Assembly (NCBI GenBank): GCA_905339405.1
Contig: CAJPGC010000014.1
Span: forward strand, 95,444-159,443
Source: an uncultured bacterium
Lineage (GTDB): Bacteria; Desulfobacterota; GWC2-55-46
Length of the DNA stretch: 64,000 nucleotides
Direction of reading: 5' to 3'
Below are positions 17,209-27,084 of this stretch, piece by piece. Within the stretch, counting starts at the first letter, position 1. Each line of letters starts with the position of its first letter. Under the pieces are notes generated by a model. That model was not told where the DNA came from. It did not search any database and saw nothing but the letters and a program-made list of their open reading frames with translations. The position numbers and the translations under genes were made by a program.

Positions 17209-18308
17209 CAAATTCGGCAAAGCCCTCCGGCTTTTTTCTTTCCGTTCTTCTGCTCCTTTTTGTCTCGTCAGCGGCCTGGGCTGTGGAGGGCCGTCATTTC
17301 GGGCCGGACGGCCTCAAGGCATGGACAGTGCAGGGCAAAAGCGCCGTGGAGGCAGGCCCGGCTGGTTTGACTCTCAAGGGCAGGGAACTGGCCGCGCTCA
17401 TACCGCCGAAGGGGACTGCCCTTTCTGGAAGCGTGCTGGGGTTGAATATCTCCTCGGCGACCGACGCCCTTCTTACCATTTACGTGCGCTCTAACGGCAA
17501 GGTTTTCCCCGAACGCGTGAACGTAAGGGCCGGGCAAGGCAAAGGGCCCGCGCTCTACAGGTTTTTGACAGGCGAAGATGAATACGGGCCAGCGGCCGAG
17601 CTCGCGGCCATAGAGATACGCGCCGCCCGCGTTGACTTCGCCGTCCATTCGCTGTCGTTGGCCCCGGCGACTGGAACCGGGTACATTGCCGCCCTGTGGG
17701 AAGAGTTCTGGAGACCCGCCTATATAAACGCGGCCACCATAACGACAATTGAGACGCCGCAGTTCATGGGTGTCTCCTTCCAGGTATATCTCCTGTTTAT
17801 CGTCGCTCTTCTTGTCCCGTTCTTCTTGTTCGCAGTCTCGAAAACACGTCCGTCCGGCGGGCTTCAGGCGGCCGTTCTTTTCGCTTTCATCGCGGCGGGG
17901 ACGCTCTCCGCCGTGAGGATGGACTACAACTGGCTGGCCGCGTGGGGTGACGAATCTGGCAGGCTTTCCGGCAGGGAGGTCGCCGAGAGGGTGCGGTCGG
18001 TCAACGGCGGCTGGCTCGACGAGCTGCTTGAGCAGGCCGAATACATGAAAAAAAATCTGCCAGAAGACGCCACAGTCAGATTGGCTGAAGTCGAGGAGTC
18101 CTCCCGCCTTGCCTCCATCGGCAGGTATTATCTCCTGCCGCTCAGGGTCTCCTCTGACGCCGGGTACGTCTGGACGTACAGGACTGAGGGGCTCTCGCTC
18201 GATGGCAGTTCGCTCATGAAGGGCGGCCGTGTCATCGCAACTCCTGTGCGCCTCGTCAAAGACTTCGGTGAGGGCAGCGCCCTTTTCATAAGGAAGGCCG
18301 CTCAATGA
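17205..18308 (+). CDS. Secreted/membrane protein of the GT-C cluster, unknown function
   Basis: A 367-residue protein with a signal peptide (cleavage near SSAAWAVEG). A beta-rich periplasmic domain (residues 25-155) follows, then helices near 190-215 and 220-240, then a C-terminal periplasmic domain containing VRLAEVEESSRLASIGRYY and a final GSALFIRK. The C-terminal domain resembles the small protein at 13503-13997, so the cluster carries two related accessory proteins, each directly before a related GT-C-like enzyme. The N-terminal domain could bind carbohydrate, but nothing in the sequence proves it. Confidence 0.66.
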   Translation: MTNSAKPSGFFLSVLLLLFVSSAAWAVEGRHFGPDGLKAWTVQGKSAVEAGPAGLTLKGRELAALIPPKGTALSGSVLGLNISSATDALLTIYVRSNGKVFPERVNVRAGQGKGPALYRFLTGEDEYGPAAELAAIEIRAARVDFAVHSLSLAPATGTGYIAALWEEFWRPAYINAATITTIETPQFMGVSFQVYLLFIVALLVPFFLFAVSKTRPSGGLQAAVLFAFIAAGTLSAVRMDYNWLAAWGDESGRLSGREVAERVRSVNGGWLDELLEQAEYMKKNLPEDATVRLAEVEESSRLASIGRYYLLPLRVSSDAGYVWTYRTEGLSLDGSSLMKGGRVIATPVRLVKDFGEGSALFIRKAAQ

Positions 18309-19702
18309 CGGTCTTTACCGGCAAAGCGGCGGCGGTACTGCTGCCGTGGCTCGCGGGCTTTCTCATTCTATACCGGCCATTGAAGATGGGGCGGCTCGAG
18401 GCGGTCTTCCTGGGGTACGGGGCAGGGACGGCGCTTCTTACTTTCTGGATGTTTTGCCTCGGCTGGCTGCGCGTCCCTTTTTCAACGCTCAACGCATCCG
18501 CCCTTCCAGTTGTGGTCATCGCCGCCTGTCTGCTGGCAACCCCGGCCAAGGGCAGGCAATCTGATAAGGGCGAATGGACTATCGCGGGCCTCACTCCTTT
18601 GAGGACGGCGGTCGCGCTCATACTCGGCGCATGGATTCTTGCAAGGGGAGCGTTCGTCTTCTACGAGTGCTTCAACAGGCCCATATACTCATGGGACGCA
18701 TGGGCGAACTGGTCAGCGGGGGCCAAGCTCTTCTTCTATTCCAGGGGTATGCTTCTTGACAGCGCGGAGAATTTTTTCGGGGCGGGCTACAGGCCCTTTC
18801 TCGGCCATCCCGTCCATACCGTGCTCCTTCAGGTATGGCATTCGCTGTGGCTCGGAGAGTTCCACGAGGTCTACGCGAAGTCCTGGTCGTTTTTCTATTA
18901 CGCTTCGCTCCTGGGCCTTTTTTTCACGGCGATAAAAAGGGAGTTCTCATGGTACCCGGCCCTGGTCGCGCTTTTTTTCCTTTCGTCGATGCCGCTCCTT
19001 ACCTATCACGGACAGGACGCGTACGCCGACCTGCCGCTGTCGTACTTCGCCTTTGCGGCTGTTTATTGCTTCTGGAGGTACATTGGTGAAAGGCAGGCGA
19101 AGTACCTTGCCCTTTCCGGGGCGTTCGCGGCGGCCGGGGTCCTGGTCAAGAACGAGGGAGTATTTTTCGTACTGGCCCTCATTGTCGCGCTCGTCATTTT
19201 CGAGAGGGCCCAAAAGGGCCGCATCCGGCGTTCATTGGCGGTCTTTTTGATACCCGCGCTGGCGGTCGTAGGCCCCTGGCTCGTGTTCAAGCTCACGCAC
19301 GGGCTCGGGTACGGCCACACCGGGGCCTCTTCCGGCTTTCAATGGCTGAGCGACCCCAAGTTCAGCCCCGAAGCGCAAAGAGCCGTCCGCTGGGAGGTCA
19401 TCCCGGCGGCGCTCTCAGAGCTCTTTCTGAAGCCTAACTTCGCCCTGGCGATGGCCTTCTGGGCCGCCGCTACAGCCGTGTACTTCAAGACGCTGGCGGC
19501 CTCCGCCTTGAAGTACCTGTACCCTGTCCCCATCTGCGTCATATCCTTTTTCATGTTCGTGTACTTGACTCTTGAGCCTACGGCCGTGTTCGAGGCAACT
19601 GGCGTCAACAGGAACGCCCTCGCGTACATCCCGGTGGTCTTTTTCATCTCCGCCATGCTCGCGTGCGCCGCGGTCTGCAAAAAGCCCGTGAAAAACAATT
19701 AA
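18305..19702 (+). CDS. Polytopic membrane protein, putative GT-C-type glycosyltransferase (copy 2)
   Basis: A 465-residue paralogue of the protein at 13994-15409. Shared landmarks in order are WDAWANW (130-136, against WDAWFIW), GHPVHTVLL, YADLPLSYFAFA (against YADLALSAYF), VKNEGVFF near residue 281, and PWLVFKLTHGLG (against PWSVYKAAHGLG). About eleven membrane helices are predicted. It starts with an ATGA overlap and is the last gene of the five-gene run; the gap to era contains a repeat element. Donor and acceptor are unknown. Confidence 0.72.
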   Translation: MTVFTGKAAAVLLPWLAGFLILYRPLKMGRLEAVFLGYGAGTALLTFWMFCLGWLRVPFSTLNASALPVVVIAACLLATPAKGRQSDKGEWTIAGLTPLRTAVALILGAWILARGAFVFYECFNRPIYSWDAWANWSAGAKLFFYSRGMLLDSAENFFGAGYRPFLGHPVHTVLLQVWHSLWLGEFHEVYAKSWSFFYYASLLGLFFTAIKREFSWYPALVALFFLSSMPLLTYHGQDAYADLPLSYFAFAAVYCFWRYIGERQAKYLALSGAFAAAGVLVKNEGVFFVLALIVALVIFERAQKGRIRRSLAVFLIPALAVVGPWLVFKLTHGLGYGHTGASSGFQWLSDPKFSPEAQRAVRWEVIPAALSELFLKPNFALAMAFWAAATAVYFKTLAASALKYLYPVPICVISFFMFVYLTLEPTAVFEATGVNRNALAYIPVVFFISAMLACAAVCKKPVKNN

Positions 19703-19795
19703 CTCTTTTTGACACCTTCCCCCCTAAATGCTATCCTGAAGTGCCGGACAGGCGTACCGGTTCATTCACAGGTATTGAAATTTACGCACCCGCAG

Positions 19796-19858
19796 GCCGC
19801 TCAAAAAGTTCTGATGCACGAAGAAGACAAGAAGGCAGATGGGACTTTTTCAGCGGGC
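19796..19858. repeat. Family A palindromic element, internally deleted copy
   Basis: Arms GCCGCTCAAAAAG and CTTTTTCAGCGGGC flank GTTCTGATGC and GGCAGATGGGA. These are the same outer and inner arm sequences as the full copies at 32650, 35655 and 50815, but the middle of about 60 bp with the GGCGTAC hairpin is missing. Confidence 0.65.
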
Positions 19859-19881
19859 TCAATCAACCGCAAAGGACGTTT

Positions 19882-20760
19882 ATGGCTTTCAGGTCAGGCT
19901 TCATATCAATAATCGGCAGGCCCAACGCCGGTAAATCTACCCTCATGAACCGCATTACCGGCGAGAAGATATCGATAGTTTCTCCCAAGCCGCAGACGAC
20001 GAGGAACGTCATACGGGGCGTCTACAACAGGGAGGACTGCCAGCTTGTCTTCATCGACACGCCCGGCATACACAAGGGCAAGGGACTTCTGAACGAGTTC
20101 ATGGTGAAAGAGGCGGTCTCCTCGCTCTCAGACGTTGACGCTGTAGTGCTCCTCATCGAGGCTGAAAAGCCTGTCTCTGACGACGACCGGCTCGTGCTCG
20201 AAGCCGTGAAGAATCTTAAGTGCCCGGTCATACTTGGCATAAACAAGGTGGACAAGATCGACAAGAGGCAGGTGCTCCCTATAATCGACGAGTACTCGAA
20301 GGCCTACGCCTTCGCAGAGATAATCCCCATCTCCGCACTGAAAGGCGACGGCGTCAAGCTACTCGTAGACAAGCTCGTCTCTTTAGTGCCCGAGGGGCCC
20401 AAGTACTTCCCGGACGATTCGGTGACGGACCTCCCGGAGAGGTTCATCGCGGCCGAGATGGTAAGGGAGAAGGTATTCCTCTACGCCCGCGAGGAGGTCC
20501 CGTATTCGGTGGCGGTGACGGTCGACAAATTCACCGAAAAAAAAGACATAATCTCCATTTCAGCTACAATTAATGTTGAGCGCGAATCGCAAAAGGGCAT
20601 CGTCATCGGCAAGGGCGGGGCCATGCTCAAGAAGATCGGCTCTTCCGCGAGGCAGGAGATAGAGGGCCTTCTGGGGAAAAAGGTGTTCCTCGAGCTCTTT
20701 GTCAGGGTGCACAAGGAATGGACCAAAAAGCCCGGGGCTTTGAAAGATTTCGGATATTGA
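19882..20760 (+). CDS. era: GTPase Era
   Basis: Ribosome-assembly GTPase that binds the 3' end of 16S rRNA. The 292-residue protein begins MAFRSGFISIIGRPNAGKST (G1 at residues 11-18). It then has DTPGIHKGKG (G3), NKVD (G4) and a SALKGDG G5 region. The C-terminal KH domain carries GIVIGKGGAMLKKIG. I chose the ATG at 19882 with AAAGGA upstream, because the 73 extra codons of the open frame cross a repeat element and have no counterpart in Era. It is 31 nt before der, the other tandem-GTPase assembly factor. Confidence 0.95.
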   Translation: MAFRSGFISIIGRPNAGKSTLMNRITGEKISIVSPKPQTTRNVIRGVYNREDCQLVFIDTPGIHKGKGLLNEFMVKEAVSSLSDVDAVVLLIEAEKPVSDDDRLVLEAVKNLKCPVILGINKVDKIDKRQVLPIIDEYSKAYAFAEIIPISALKGDGVKLLVDKLVSLVPEGPKYFPDDSVTDLPERFIAAEMVREKVFLYAREEVPYSVAVTVDKFTEKKDIISISATINVERESQKGIVIGKGGAMLKKIGSSARQEIEGLLGKKVFLELFVRVHKEWTKKPGALKDFGY

Positions 20761-20791
20761 GTTTTAAATGAAAGGGAAGCAGCAGGACTGA

Positions 20792-22102
20792 ATGAAACCA
20801 ATAGTAGCGGTGGTCGGAAGGCCGAACGTCGGAAAGTCGACCCTCTTCAACAAGATACTGGGGAAAAAGAAGGCCATAGTCCATGACCAGCCCGGAGTGA
20901 CGCGGGACCTCAATTACGCCGACACCGAGGAGCTCGGCAGGGCCTTTACGCTGGTCGATACCGGAGGGTTCGAGCCGGAGGCCGGGGATATCATAACCAG
21001 GCAGGTCAGGGACCAGGCGAGGCTCGCAGTCGAGGACGCGGACGTCATCGTCTTCGTCATGGACGGCAGGGCGGGTCTCAACCCTCAGGACTCCGAGCTC
21101 GTTGATATGCTGAGGCGCGCCGGAAAGCCGGTCATATACGTCGCCAACAAAATAGACACGCCCAGGCAGGCCGCGCTCGTCGCCGACTTCTACTCGCTCG
21201 GCGTCGACGAGGTCATGGGTGTGTCCGCCGAGCACGGCCTTGGAATAACGGAGCTCATCGACGAGATAATAAAGAGGCTCCCCGAGAGGGAAGAGGCCCC
21301 GGTCGACGAGGACAGGGTCAAGGTCGCCATCGTGGGCAGGCCGAACGTCGGGAAGTCCTCGCTTTTGAACCGCCTCATCGGGAAGTCCAGGGCCATCGTG
21401 AGCGAGATCGCAGGGACCACCCGCGACCCGGTCGATACGCCCGTCGAGCTGGACGGGAGGAAGTACCTCTTCATAGACACGGCCGGCATAAGGAAAAAGA
21501 GCAAGGTCAGCCTCACGGTCGAGACGTATTCGGTCATGGAGGCCATAAGGTCGATTGAAAGGTGCGACGTCGCGCTCCTTCTAGTGGACGGCAAGGAAGG
21601 CGTCTCCACGCAGGACGAGAAGATTGCCGGGCTCATCGAAGACCGCAAGAAGTGCTGCGCCATCGTCGTCAACAAGTGGGACCTGGCGGAAAAGGACACG
21701 CATACGGTCGAGTACGCGAAAGAGACCATCAGGAAAAAGCTTCCCTTTGTCGGCTACGCCCCTGTGCTCTTCACTTCCGCGCTCACGGGCCAGAGGGTGC
21801 CCAAGGTGCTGGAGACCGTCGACGACCTTTTCGAGAGGGGCAGGCGGAAGGTGTCCACGTCGGCCCTCAACTCGGCCCTCGAATCTATCGTCAACAGGAA
21901 GCATCCGCCTGCCTCGAGGGGCAGGGAAGTGAAATTCTACTATATGACGCAGGTCGGGGTGCTGCCGCCGACCTTCCTCATATTCTCAAACCATCCGGAC
22001 GGCGTGGAGGATTCCTACGTGCGCTTCCTGACATCGGCCTTGAGAGAGGCCCTGGGAATGGAAGGCATACCCTTGAGGGTCGTTTTCAAACAAAGGCACT
22101 GA
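20792..22102 (+). CDS. der: GTPase Der (EngA)
   Basis: Double-GTPase needed for 50S ribosome assembly. The 436 residues hold two G domains, each with GRPNVGKS (residues 9-16 and about 181-188), DTGGF and DTAGI switch motifs, NKID and NKWD specificity motifs. A C-terminal KH-like domain ends in GIPLRVVFKQRH. Length and order match the family. Five bases separate it from the yihY gene. Confidence 0.96.
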   Translation: MKPIVAVVGRPNVGKSTLFNKILGKKKAIVHDQPGVTRDLNYADTEELGRAFTLVDTGGFEPEAGDIITRQVRDQARLAVEDADVIVFVMDGRAGLNPQDSELVDMLRRAGKPVIYVANKIDTPRQAALVADFYSLGVDEVMGVSAEHGLGITELIDEIIKRLPEREEAPVDEDRVKVAIVGRPNVGKSSLLNRLIGKSRAIVSEIAGTTRDPVDTPVELDGRKYLFIDTAGIRKKSKVSLTVETYSVMEAIRSIERCDVALLLVDGKEGVSTQDEKIAGLIEDRKKCCAIVVNKWDLAEKDTHTVEYAKETIRKKLPFVGYAPVLFTSALTGQRVPKVLETVDDLFERGRRKVSTSALNSALESIVNRKHPPASRGREVKFYYMTQVGVLPPTFLIFSNHPDGVEDSYVRFLTSALREALGMEGIPLRVVFKQRH

Positions 22103-22107
22103 CATAG

Positions 22108-22959
22108 ATGAGGGGATTCGCGGCTGTCGCGAGGGACGGGGTAAAGATATTCCAGAGGAACGACTGCCTCACCAGCGCGGCGGCCATATCCTTCTACGCC
22201 TTTTTCTCGCTCATCCCGCTCATGTTCATCATGACCGCGGGCCTCGGCTTTCTCATAGGCTCCAGGCCCGACCTGCAGGACAGGGTAATCGGCATGGTAA
22301 GGGAGAGCGTGCCGTACCTGAGCCCCAGGTTCATCACAGACCTCAAGGAGCTGTCGCTGAACTGGAAGACCTTCGGCTGGCTGGGCCTTGTGACGCTCGT
22401 CTCAGGCGCGGAGCTCGTCATCGGCGCGTCTTCAAAGGCTTTGATGCGGGTTTTCGACACCGGGGACAAGTTCGGTTTTTTCAGGCAGAAGGTCGTAAAC
22501 CTCCTCGGCGTGCTCCTCGCGATATTCGCGTCCCTGGCTTCTATTGCACTGACGGCGGCTTCCTACTACCTCGAGGCCATCGAGGTCGACATACTCGGGC
22601 TCGGCTACATCTACACTTTTTTCATAATATTCCTCACCAGGTTCGTCGCGCCGTTCCTGCTTGTCTCGGGGATGATCGCGGCGGTCTTCAGGCTCCTTTC
22701 CGGGCCGAACCTTGATATGAGGTCCGCTTTTTTCGGCAGCGCCCTTTTTACCGTCCTATGGGAGCTAGCCAAGCAGCTTTTCGCGCTCTACGTGTCAAAC
22801 TTCCAGAGCTACAACAAGTTCTACGGGTCCATCGGCACCCTCATGATCCTCCTTATGTGGATCTTCTACTCGGCGAATATCTTCCTTTTCGCGGCCTCTA
22901 GCGCCAGGGCCGCCTATTTAAGCGGCGGCTATCCCTGGCCGGCCAAGCCCCGGAAGTGA
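22108..22959 (+). CDS. YihY/BrkB family inner-membrane protein
   Basis: A 283-residue polytopic protein with about six membrane helices. The family pattern NDCLTSAAAISFYAFFSLIPLMFI lies near residue 18, and SNFQSYNKFYGSIGTLMILLMWIFYSANIFLFAA near the C-terminus. The family was once labelled RNase BN in error; its function is still uncertain, with transport or membrane-integrity roles proposed. It follows der by five bases and is the last gene before the ftsH promoter region. Confidence 0.88.
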   Translation: MRGFAAVARDGVKIFQRNDCLTSAAAISFYAFFSLIPLMFIMTAGLGFLIGSRPDLQDRVIGMVRESVPYLSPRFITDLKELSLNWKTFGWLGLVTLVSGAELVIGASSKALMRVFDTGDKFGFFRQKVVNLLGVLLAIFASLASIALTAASYYLEAIEVDILGLGYIYTFFIIFLTRFVAPFLLVSGMIAAVFRLLSGPNLDMRSAFFGSALFTVLWELAKQLFALYVSNFQSYNKFYGSIGTLMILLMWIFYSANIFLFAASSARAAYLSGGYPWPAKPRK

Positions 22960-23088
22960 TAAAAGTCATGTAATTACGGGACTTATGACGGAAATTTGTT
23001 CAAGATTTTTATTGTAAAATCCCCGGAACTATGACAGAATATTTTTATTTAAATTCGAGTGAAAACAACTCATTACAGAGGAGCATAG

Positions 23089-24975
23089 ATGAACCAGCTA
23101 TATAAGAACATAGCCATGTGGCTCATCATAATAGCCACAGTAGTGCTGATGTTTAACCTTATAAGCTACAAGCAGCCCTCCTCGGACAAGGTCATTTTCA
23201 GCGACTTCATCCAGCAGGTCGAATCCGGGAACGTCACCGAGGTCACCATCCAGGGCAGCGACATACTCGGGAAATACAAGGACGGCAAGGCCTTCCAGAC
23301 GTTTTCCCCCCAGTACCCCGACCTCATCGGCAAGCTCCGCGAAAGCGGCGTCAAGATAGCGGTCGAGCCTGTCGTGGACAGCCCTTCCTGGGGCACGATA
23401 TTCGTCTCCTGGTTCCCGATGATACTCCTCATAGGCGTCTGGATATTCTTCATGCGCCAGATGCAGAGCGGCGGCGGCAAGGCCATGAGCTTCGGCAAAT
23501 CAAGGGCCAGGCTCCTTAACGAGAGCCAGCACAGGGTCACTTTCAAGGACGTGGCCGGCATAGAGGAAGCGAAGGAAGAGGTAGAGGAGATAATTGACTT
23601 CCTCAAGGACCCGAAGAAGTTCACCAAGCTCGGGGGCCGCATACCAAAGGGCGTCCTCCTCGTCGGCCCTCCCGGAACGGGCAAGACCCTTCTGGCGAAG
23701 GCGATAGCCGGAGAGGCCGGAGTGCCGTTTTTCACCATCTCGGGTTCGGATTTCGTCGAGATGTTCGTGGGGGTTGGCGCCTCCAGGGTCAGGGACCTTT
23801 TCGTGCAGGGCAAGAAGAACGCGCCCTGCATTATATTCATCGACGAGATAGACGCCGTAGGCCGCCACAGGGGCGCTGGCCTCGGCGGAGGCCACGACGA
23901 GAGGGAGCAGACCTTGAACCAGCTCCTCGTCGAGATGGACGGTTTCGAGTCGAACGAGGGAGTCATAATAGTTGCGGCTACGAACAGGCCCGACGTGCTT
24001 GACCCGGCCCTGCTGCGTCCCGGCAGGTTCGACAGGAACGTCGTGGTGCCCAAGCCCGACATAAAGGGCAGGGCCGAGATACTGAAAGTGCATACTTCAA
24101 AGACCCCGATGTCCCCGGACGTCGACATAGAGGTCATAGCAAGGGGCACGCCGGGCTTTTCCGGGGCCGACCTTTCAAACCTCGTGAACGAGGCCGCACT
24201 TTTGGCCGCGCGGCGCGGCAAGGACAAGCTCGAGAAGCCCGAGTTCGACGAGGCAAAGGACAAGCTCCTCATGGGCAGCGAGCGCCGCTCGCTCATAATA
24301 AACGATGCGGAGAAGAAGAACACCGCCTACCACGAGGCAGGGCACACGCTTGTGGCAAGGCTCATCCCCGGGACCGACCCCATCCACAAGGTCTCCATCA
24401 TCCCGAGGGGCATGGCATTGGGGCTCACGCAGCAGCTCCCGATAGACGAGAGGCACACCTACAGCAAGGACTACCTCGTGAACAACATCTCCGTCCTCAT
24501 GGGCGGCAGGGCCGCCGAGGAGATAGTGCTGAACCACATGACCACCGGCGCCGGGAACGACATCGAGCGCGCCACAGAGCTCGCGCGCAAGATGGTTTGC
24601 GAGTGGGGCATGAGCGACAAGCTCGGGCCGCTGACCTTCGGCAAGAAGGAAGAGCACATATTCCTCGGCAAGGACATGGGGCAGAAGAGGGACTTCAGTG
24701 AAGAGACCGCCGAGGAGATAGACGCCGAGATAAAGAAGATAGTGGTTGAGAACTACACCCGGGCCCGCAAGCTCCTCGAGTCCCATACCGGCGCGCTCCA
24801 CAGGCTCGCGAAGGCCCTCCTCGAAAAAGAGGTACTCGACGGGCAGGAGATAGAAAAGCTCATCCACGCGGACGGCGACGGCAGGGGGCCATCGGGCGCA
24901 CCGGAACCGTCGGGCTCCAAACCCGAGACCCTGAACCCCGCGGACGCTGCCTCTCTTGGCGTTGCGGTCAAGTAG
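23089..24975 (+). CDS. ftsH: ATP-dependent zinc metalloprotease FtsH
   Basis: Membrane AAA+ protease that degrades misfolded and regulatory proteins. The 628 residues have membrane helices near 8-27 and 105-124 with a periplasmic loop between them. Walker A GPPGTGKT is near residue 194, Walker B FIDEIDAV follows, then the second region of homology [19 protein letters not shown], and the zinc site HEAGH is near residue 415. The Gly/Pro/Ser-rich C-terminal tail is dispensable in most FtsH. AGAGGAG is placed well before the ATG. The 129-nt upstream gap is AT-rich and probably holds its promoter, though no clear consensus stands out. Confidence 0.97.
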   Translation: MNQLYKNIAMWLIIIATVVLMFNLISYKQPSSDKVIFSDFIQQVESGNVTEVTIQGSDILGKYKDGKAFQTFSPQYPDLIGKLRESGVKIAVEPVVDSPSWGTIFVSWFPMILLIGVWIFFMRQMQSGGGKAMSFGKSRARLLNESQHRVTFKDVAGIEEAKEEVEEIIDFLKDPKKFTKLGGRIPKGVLLVGPPGTGKTLLAKAIAGEAGVPFFTISGSDFVEMFVGVGASRVRDLFVQGKKNAPCIIFIDEIDAVGRHRGAGLGGGHDEREQTLNQLLVEMDGFESNEGVIIVAATNRPDVLDPALLRPGRFDRNVVVPKPDIKGRAEILKVHTSKTPMSPDVDIEVIARGTPGFSGADLSNLVNEAALLAARRGKDKLEKPEFDEAKDKLLMGSERRSLIINDAEKKNTAYHEAGHTLVARLIPGTDPIHKVSIIPRGMALGLTQQLPIDERHTYSKDYLVNNISVLMGGRAAEEIVLNHMTTGAGNDIERATELARKMVCEWGMSDKLGPLTFGKKEEHIFLGKDMGQKRDFSEETAEEIDAEIKKIVVENYTRARKLLESHTGALHRLAKALLEKEVLDGQEIEKLIHADGDGRGPSGAPEPSGSKPETLNPADAASLGVAVK

Positions 24976-25011
24976 GCAGGCCGTTTTTTTAAAAAACCAT
25001 TCCGTTACCCG

Positions 25012-25042
25012 GCCGGCCGCGCAAGCGGCCGGCTTATCCTTT
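25012..25042 (+). terminator. Terminator-like hairpin after ftsH
   Basis: Perfect nine-base stem GCCGGCCGC with GCAA loop and GCGGCCGGC, then a T-rich stretch, in the 99-nt gap between ftsH and folP. The T-run is interrupted (TTATCCTTTT), so termination may be partial. Confidence 0.6.
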
Positions 25043-25074
25043 TATAACTCATTTTAAACAGGGGCGGTTTCTCC

Positions 25075-26280
25075 TTGAGCTCACCCGTCAGATGCCTTGA
25101 GATTGCGTCGTTCGAGAGTTCCTTCGCCGAGATGGACAGGATAGGCGTGGACGCCGCAGGCGCGGTCATCATGGCCCCAAAGCAGCTCCATTACAACCTG
25201 AAGCTCGAAGGGTTGAAGCCCGTACAGGCCAACATACTCAAGCAGGACATGCTCTCCATCGGCGGGGAGGCCGCTGTCTCCCGCGGGACGGCCTCGTGCT
25301 CGGTCGCATCCACCGGCGCGCTGGTCTCGGGCACGGCGAGGCAGTTCGAGGCATTGATAGGTAAGCTCAAGGGGCAGTCGCTCGGCCTGGGGCAGACCGC
25401 AGAAGCCATGCGTAAGGCCATCGAGAACAGGGGCCGCTTTGCCTGGGAATTGAAGGGCCCCAACGGGCCGCTCAAGATAGGCCCCCGCACCCTCATTATG
25501 GGCATACTGAACGTCACGCCGGATTCGTTCTCCGACGGTGGCCGCTTCATGGAACCGGGCAGGGCCGTTGAGAGGGCGCTGGAGATGGCGTCCGAAGGGG
25601 CCGACTGGATTGACATAGGCGGAGAGTCGACGCGCCCCGGGGCCGGGCCGGTAGACGCGGAAGAGGAGAAAAAAAGGGTCGTCCCGGTGATAGAGGCTCT
25701 CGCCAAAGAAGGGCTCACCGTTTCGGTCGATACTACCAAAGCCTCCGTTGCCGTGGCCGCGCTTGATGCCGGGGCTTCAATAGTGAACGACGTTTCGGCC
25801 CTTTCGATGGACGAGGCGATGGCAGGAGTCGTCGCCAGGCACAACGCCCCGCTCATCATCATGCACATGAGGGGAACACCACGGACGATGCAGCTCGACA
25901 CGGCCTATGGCGACCTCATGGCCGAGGTCTATGGCTGGCTGCATTCGCGTATCGAGTTCGCGGCAGAAGCGGGAATAGACCCTGAAAACATCATCGTAGA
26001 CCCGGGCCTGGGCTTCGGGAAATCGGTAGAGGGAAACCTCGAAGTATTGGGAAGGCTTAAGGAGTTCAAGTCACTGGGAAGGCCGGTCCTGGCCGGGCCT
26101 TCGAGGAAGTCGTTCATAGGAAAGACGCTCAACGCGCCGGACCCGGACGAGAGGCTTGCCGGGACTCTGGCCGCCTGCGCGCTGGCCGCGGCGAACGGGG
26201 CCGCAATTTTGAGGGTGCACGACGTTAAGGAGGCCCGCAGGGCCGCAATGATAGCCGACGCAGTGTCGGGCAGGGCTTGA
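25075..26280 (+). CDS. folP: Dihydropteroate synthase with N-terminal extension
   Basis: Joins p-aminobenzoate to the pterin pyrophosphate in folate synthesis. The catalytic TIM barrel begins near residue 140 with the signature MGILNVTPDSFSDGGRF; the second signature DWIDIGGESTRPGA follows, as do DPGLGFGKS and a GPSRKSF substrate loop. The first 135 or so residues are an extra alpha/beta domain (IMAPKQLHYNLKLEGLKPVQANILKQ and so on) found in some deltaproteobacterial and archaeal-type FolP; its role is unknown. The start is a TTG. It lies four bases before cdaA. Confidence 0.93.
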   Translation: MSSPVRCLEIASFESSFAEMDRIGVDAAGAVIMAPKQLHYNLKLEGLKPVQANILKQDMLSIGGEAAVSRGTASCSVASTGALVSGTARQFEALIGKLKGQSLGLGQTAEAMRKAIENRGRFAWELKGPNGPLKIGPRTLIMGILNVTPDSFSDGGRFMEPGRAVERALEMASEGADWIDIGGESTRPGAGPVDAEEEKKRVVPVIEALAKEGLTVSVDTTKASVAVAALDAGASIVNDVSALSMDEAMAGVVARHNAPLIIMHMRGTPRTMQLDTAYGDLMAEVYGWLHSRIEFAAEAGIDPENIIVDPGLGFGKSVEGNLEVLGRLKEFKSLGRPVLAGPSRKSFIGKTLNAPDPDERLAGTLAACALAAANGAAILRVHDVKEARRAAMIADAVSGRA

Positions 26281-26283
26281 CGG

Positions 26284-27084
26284 ATGATTGAGAGCATATT
26301 CGGGATGAATACGGTGGTAACGCTCCTCGACATAGCCATAGTGGCCTTTGTGCTCTACTGGTTCATGCTCATGTTCAAGGGCTCGAGGGCCGAGAGGATG
26401 ATATGGGGCCTCGGCATAATCGTCGTCGTCTATTTCGTCTCCCAGCGGTTCGAGCTTCTGACGCTCCACTGGATACTCTCGAACTTCCTCAGCTCGATAG
26501 TCGTTTTCATAATCGTCGTCTTCCAGCAGGACATCAGGAGGGCCCTGGTGCAGATGGGCAAGCCCTTCAGCACCAGGGACACCATGACCTCGGGCGGGGC
26601 GCTCGACGAGATTTTGAGGGCGGTTTCGTTCATGTCGAAGAAAAAGACCGGCGCGCTCATAGTCCTCGAGCGTTCGATGGACTTGAGCGATTACCTCGAG
26701 GACCAGCTCGGCATCGAGCTGGACGCAAAGGTATCGAAGGAGCTCCTGCTTTCGGTCTTCAATTCGTCTTCCCCTATACACGACGGCGCGGTCATCGTAA
26801 GAAGGGGCAGGGTCTATAAGGCCGGGTGCATACTCCCGCTGACGGACAAGGAACTCTCCAAGTCGATGGGCACGAGGCACAGGGCGGCCATCGGGCTTGC
26901 CGAGGAGACTGACGCGGCGATAATCGTCGTCTCCGAGGAGACGGGCGGCATAACGCTCGTCGTCGAGGACGGCCTTTTCGCGGATATCGGGGCCGACAGG
27001 CTCGCCTCCGACTTGAAGCAGCTCTTCGCCTACAAGGGGTACCCGAGGAAGGACATATTCCATGGGGGGGCGGCCGGCAGATGA
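26284..27084 (+). CDS. cdaA: Diadenylate cyclase CdaA
   Basis: Makes cyclic di-AMP from two ATP. The 266 residues have three N-terminal membrane helices (about 13-31, 39-55, 60-82). The DAC domain follows with DGAVIVRRGRVYKAGC and GTRHRAAIGLAEETDA, the two active-site motifs, both intact. The stop overlaps the cdaR start by ATGA, and glmM follows. The cdaA-cdaR-glmM order is the standard c-di-AMP module linking the signal to cell-wall precursor synthesis. Confidence 0.95.
   Translation: MIESIFGMNTVVTLLDIAIVAFVLYWFMLMFKGSRAERMIWGLGIIVVVYFVSQRFELLTLHWILSNFLSSIVVFIIVVFQQDIRRALVQMGKPFSTRDTMTSGGALDEILRAVSFMSKKKTGALIVLERSMDLSDYLEDQLGIELDAKVSKELLLSVFNSSSPIHDGAVIVRRGRVYKAGCILPLTDKELSKSMGTRHRAAIGLAEETDAAIIVVSEETGGITLVVEDGLFADIGADRLASDLKQLFAYKGYPRKDIFHGGAAGR

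Noticed and set aside
23166..24323. 385-codon minus-strand frame
   Set aside because: Antisense of ftsH, Ser/Pro-rich and without a start signal.
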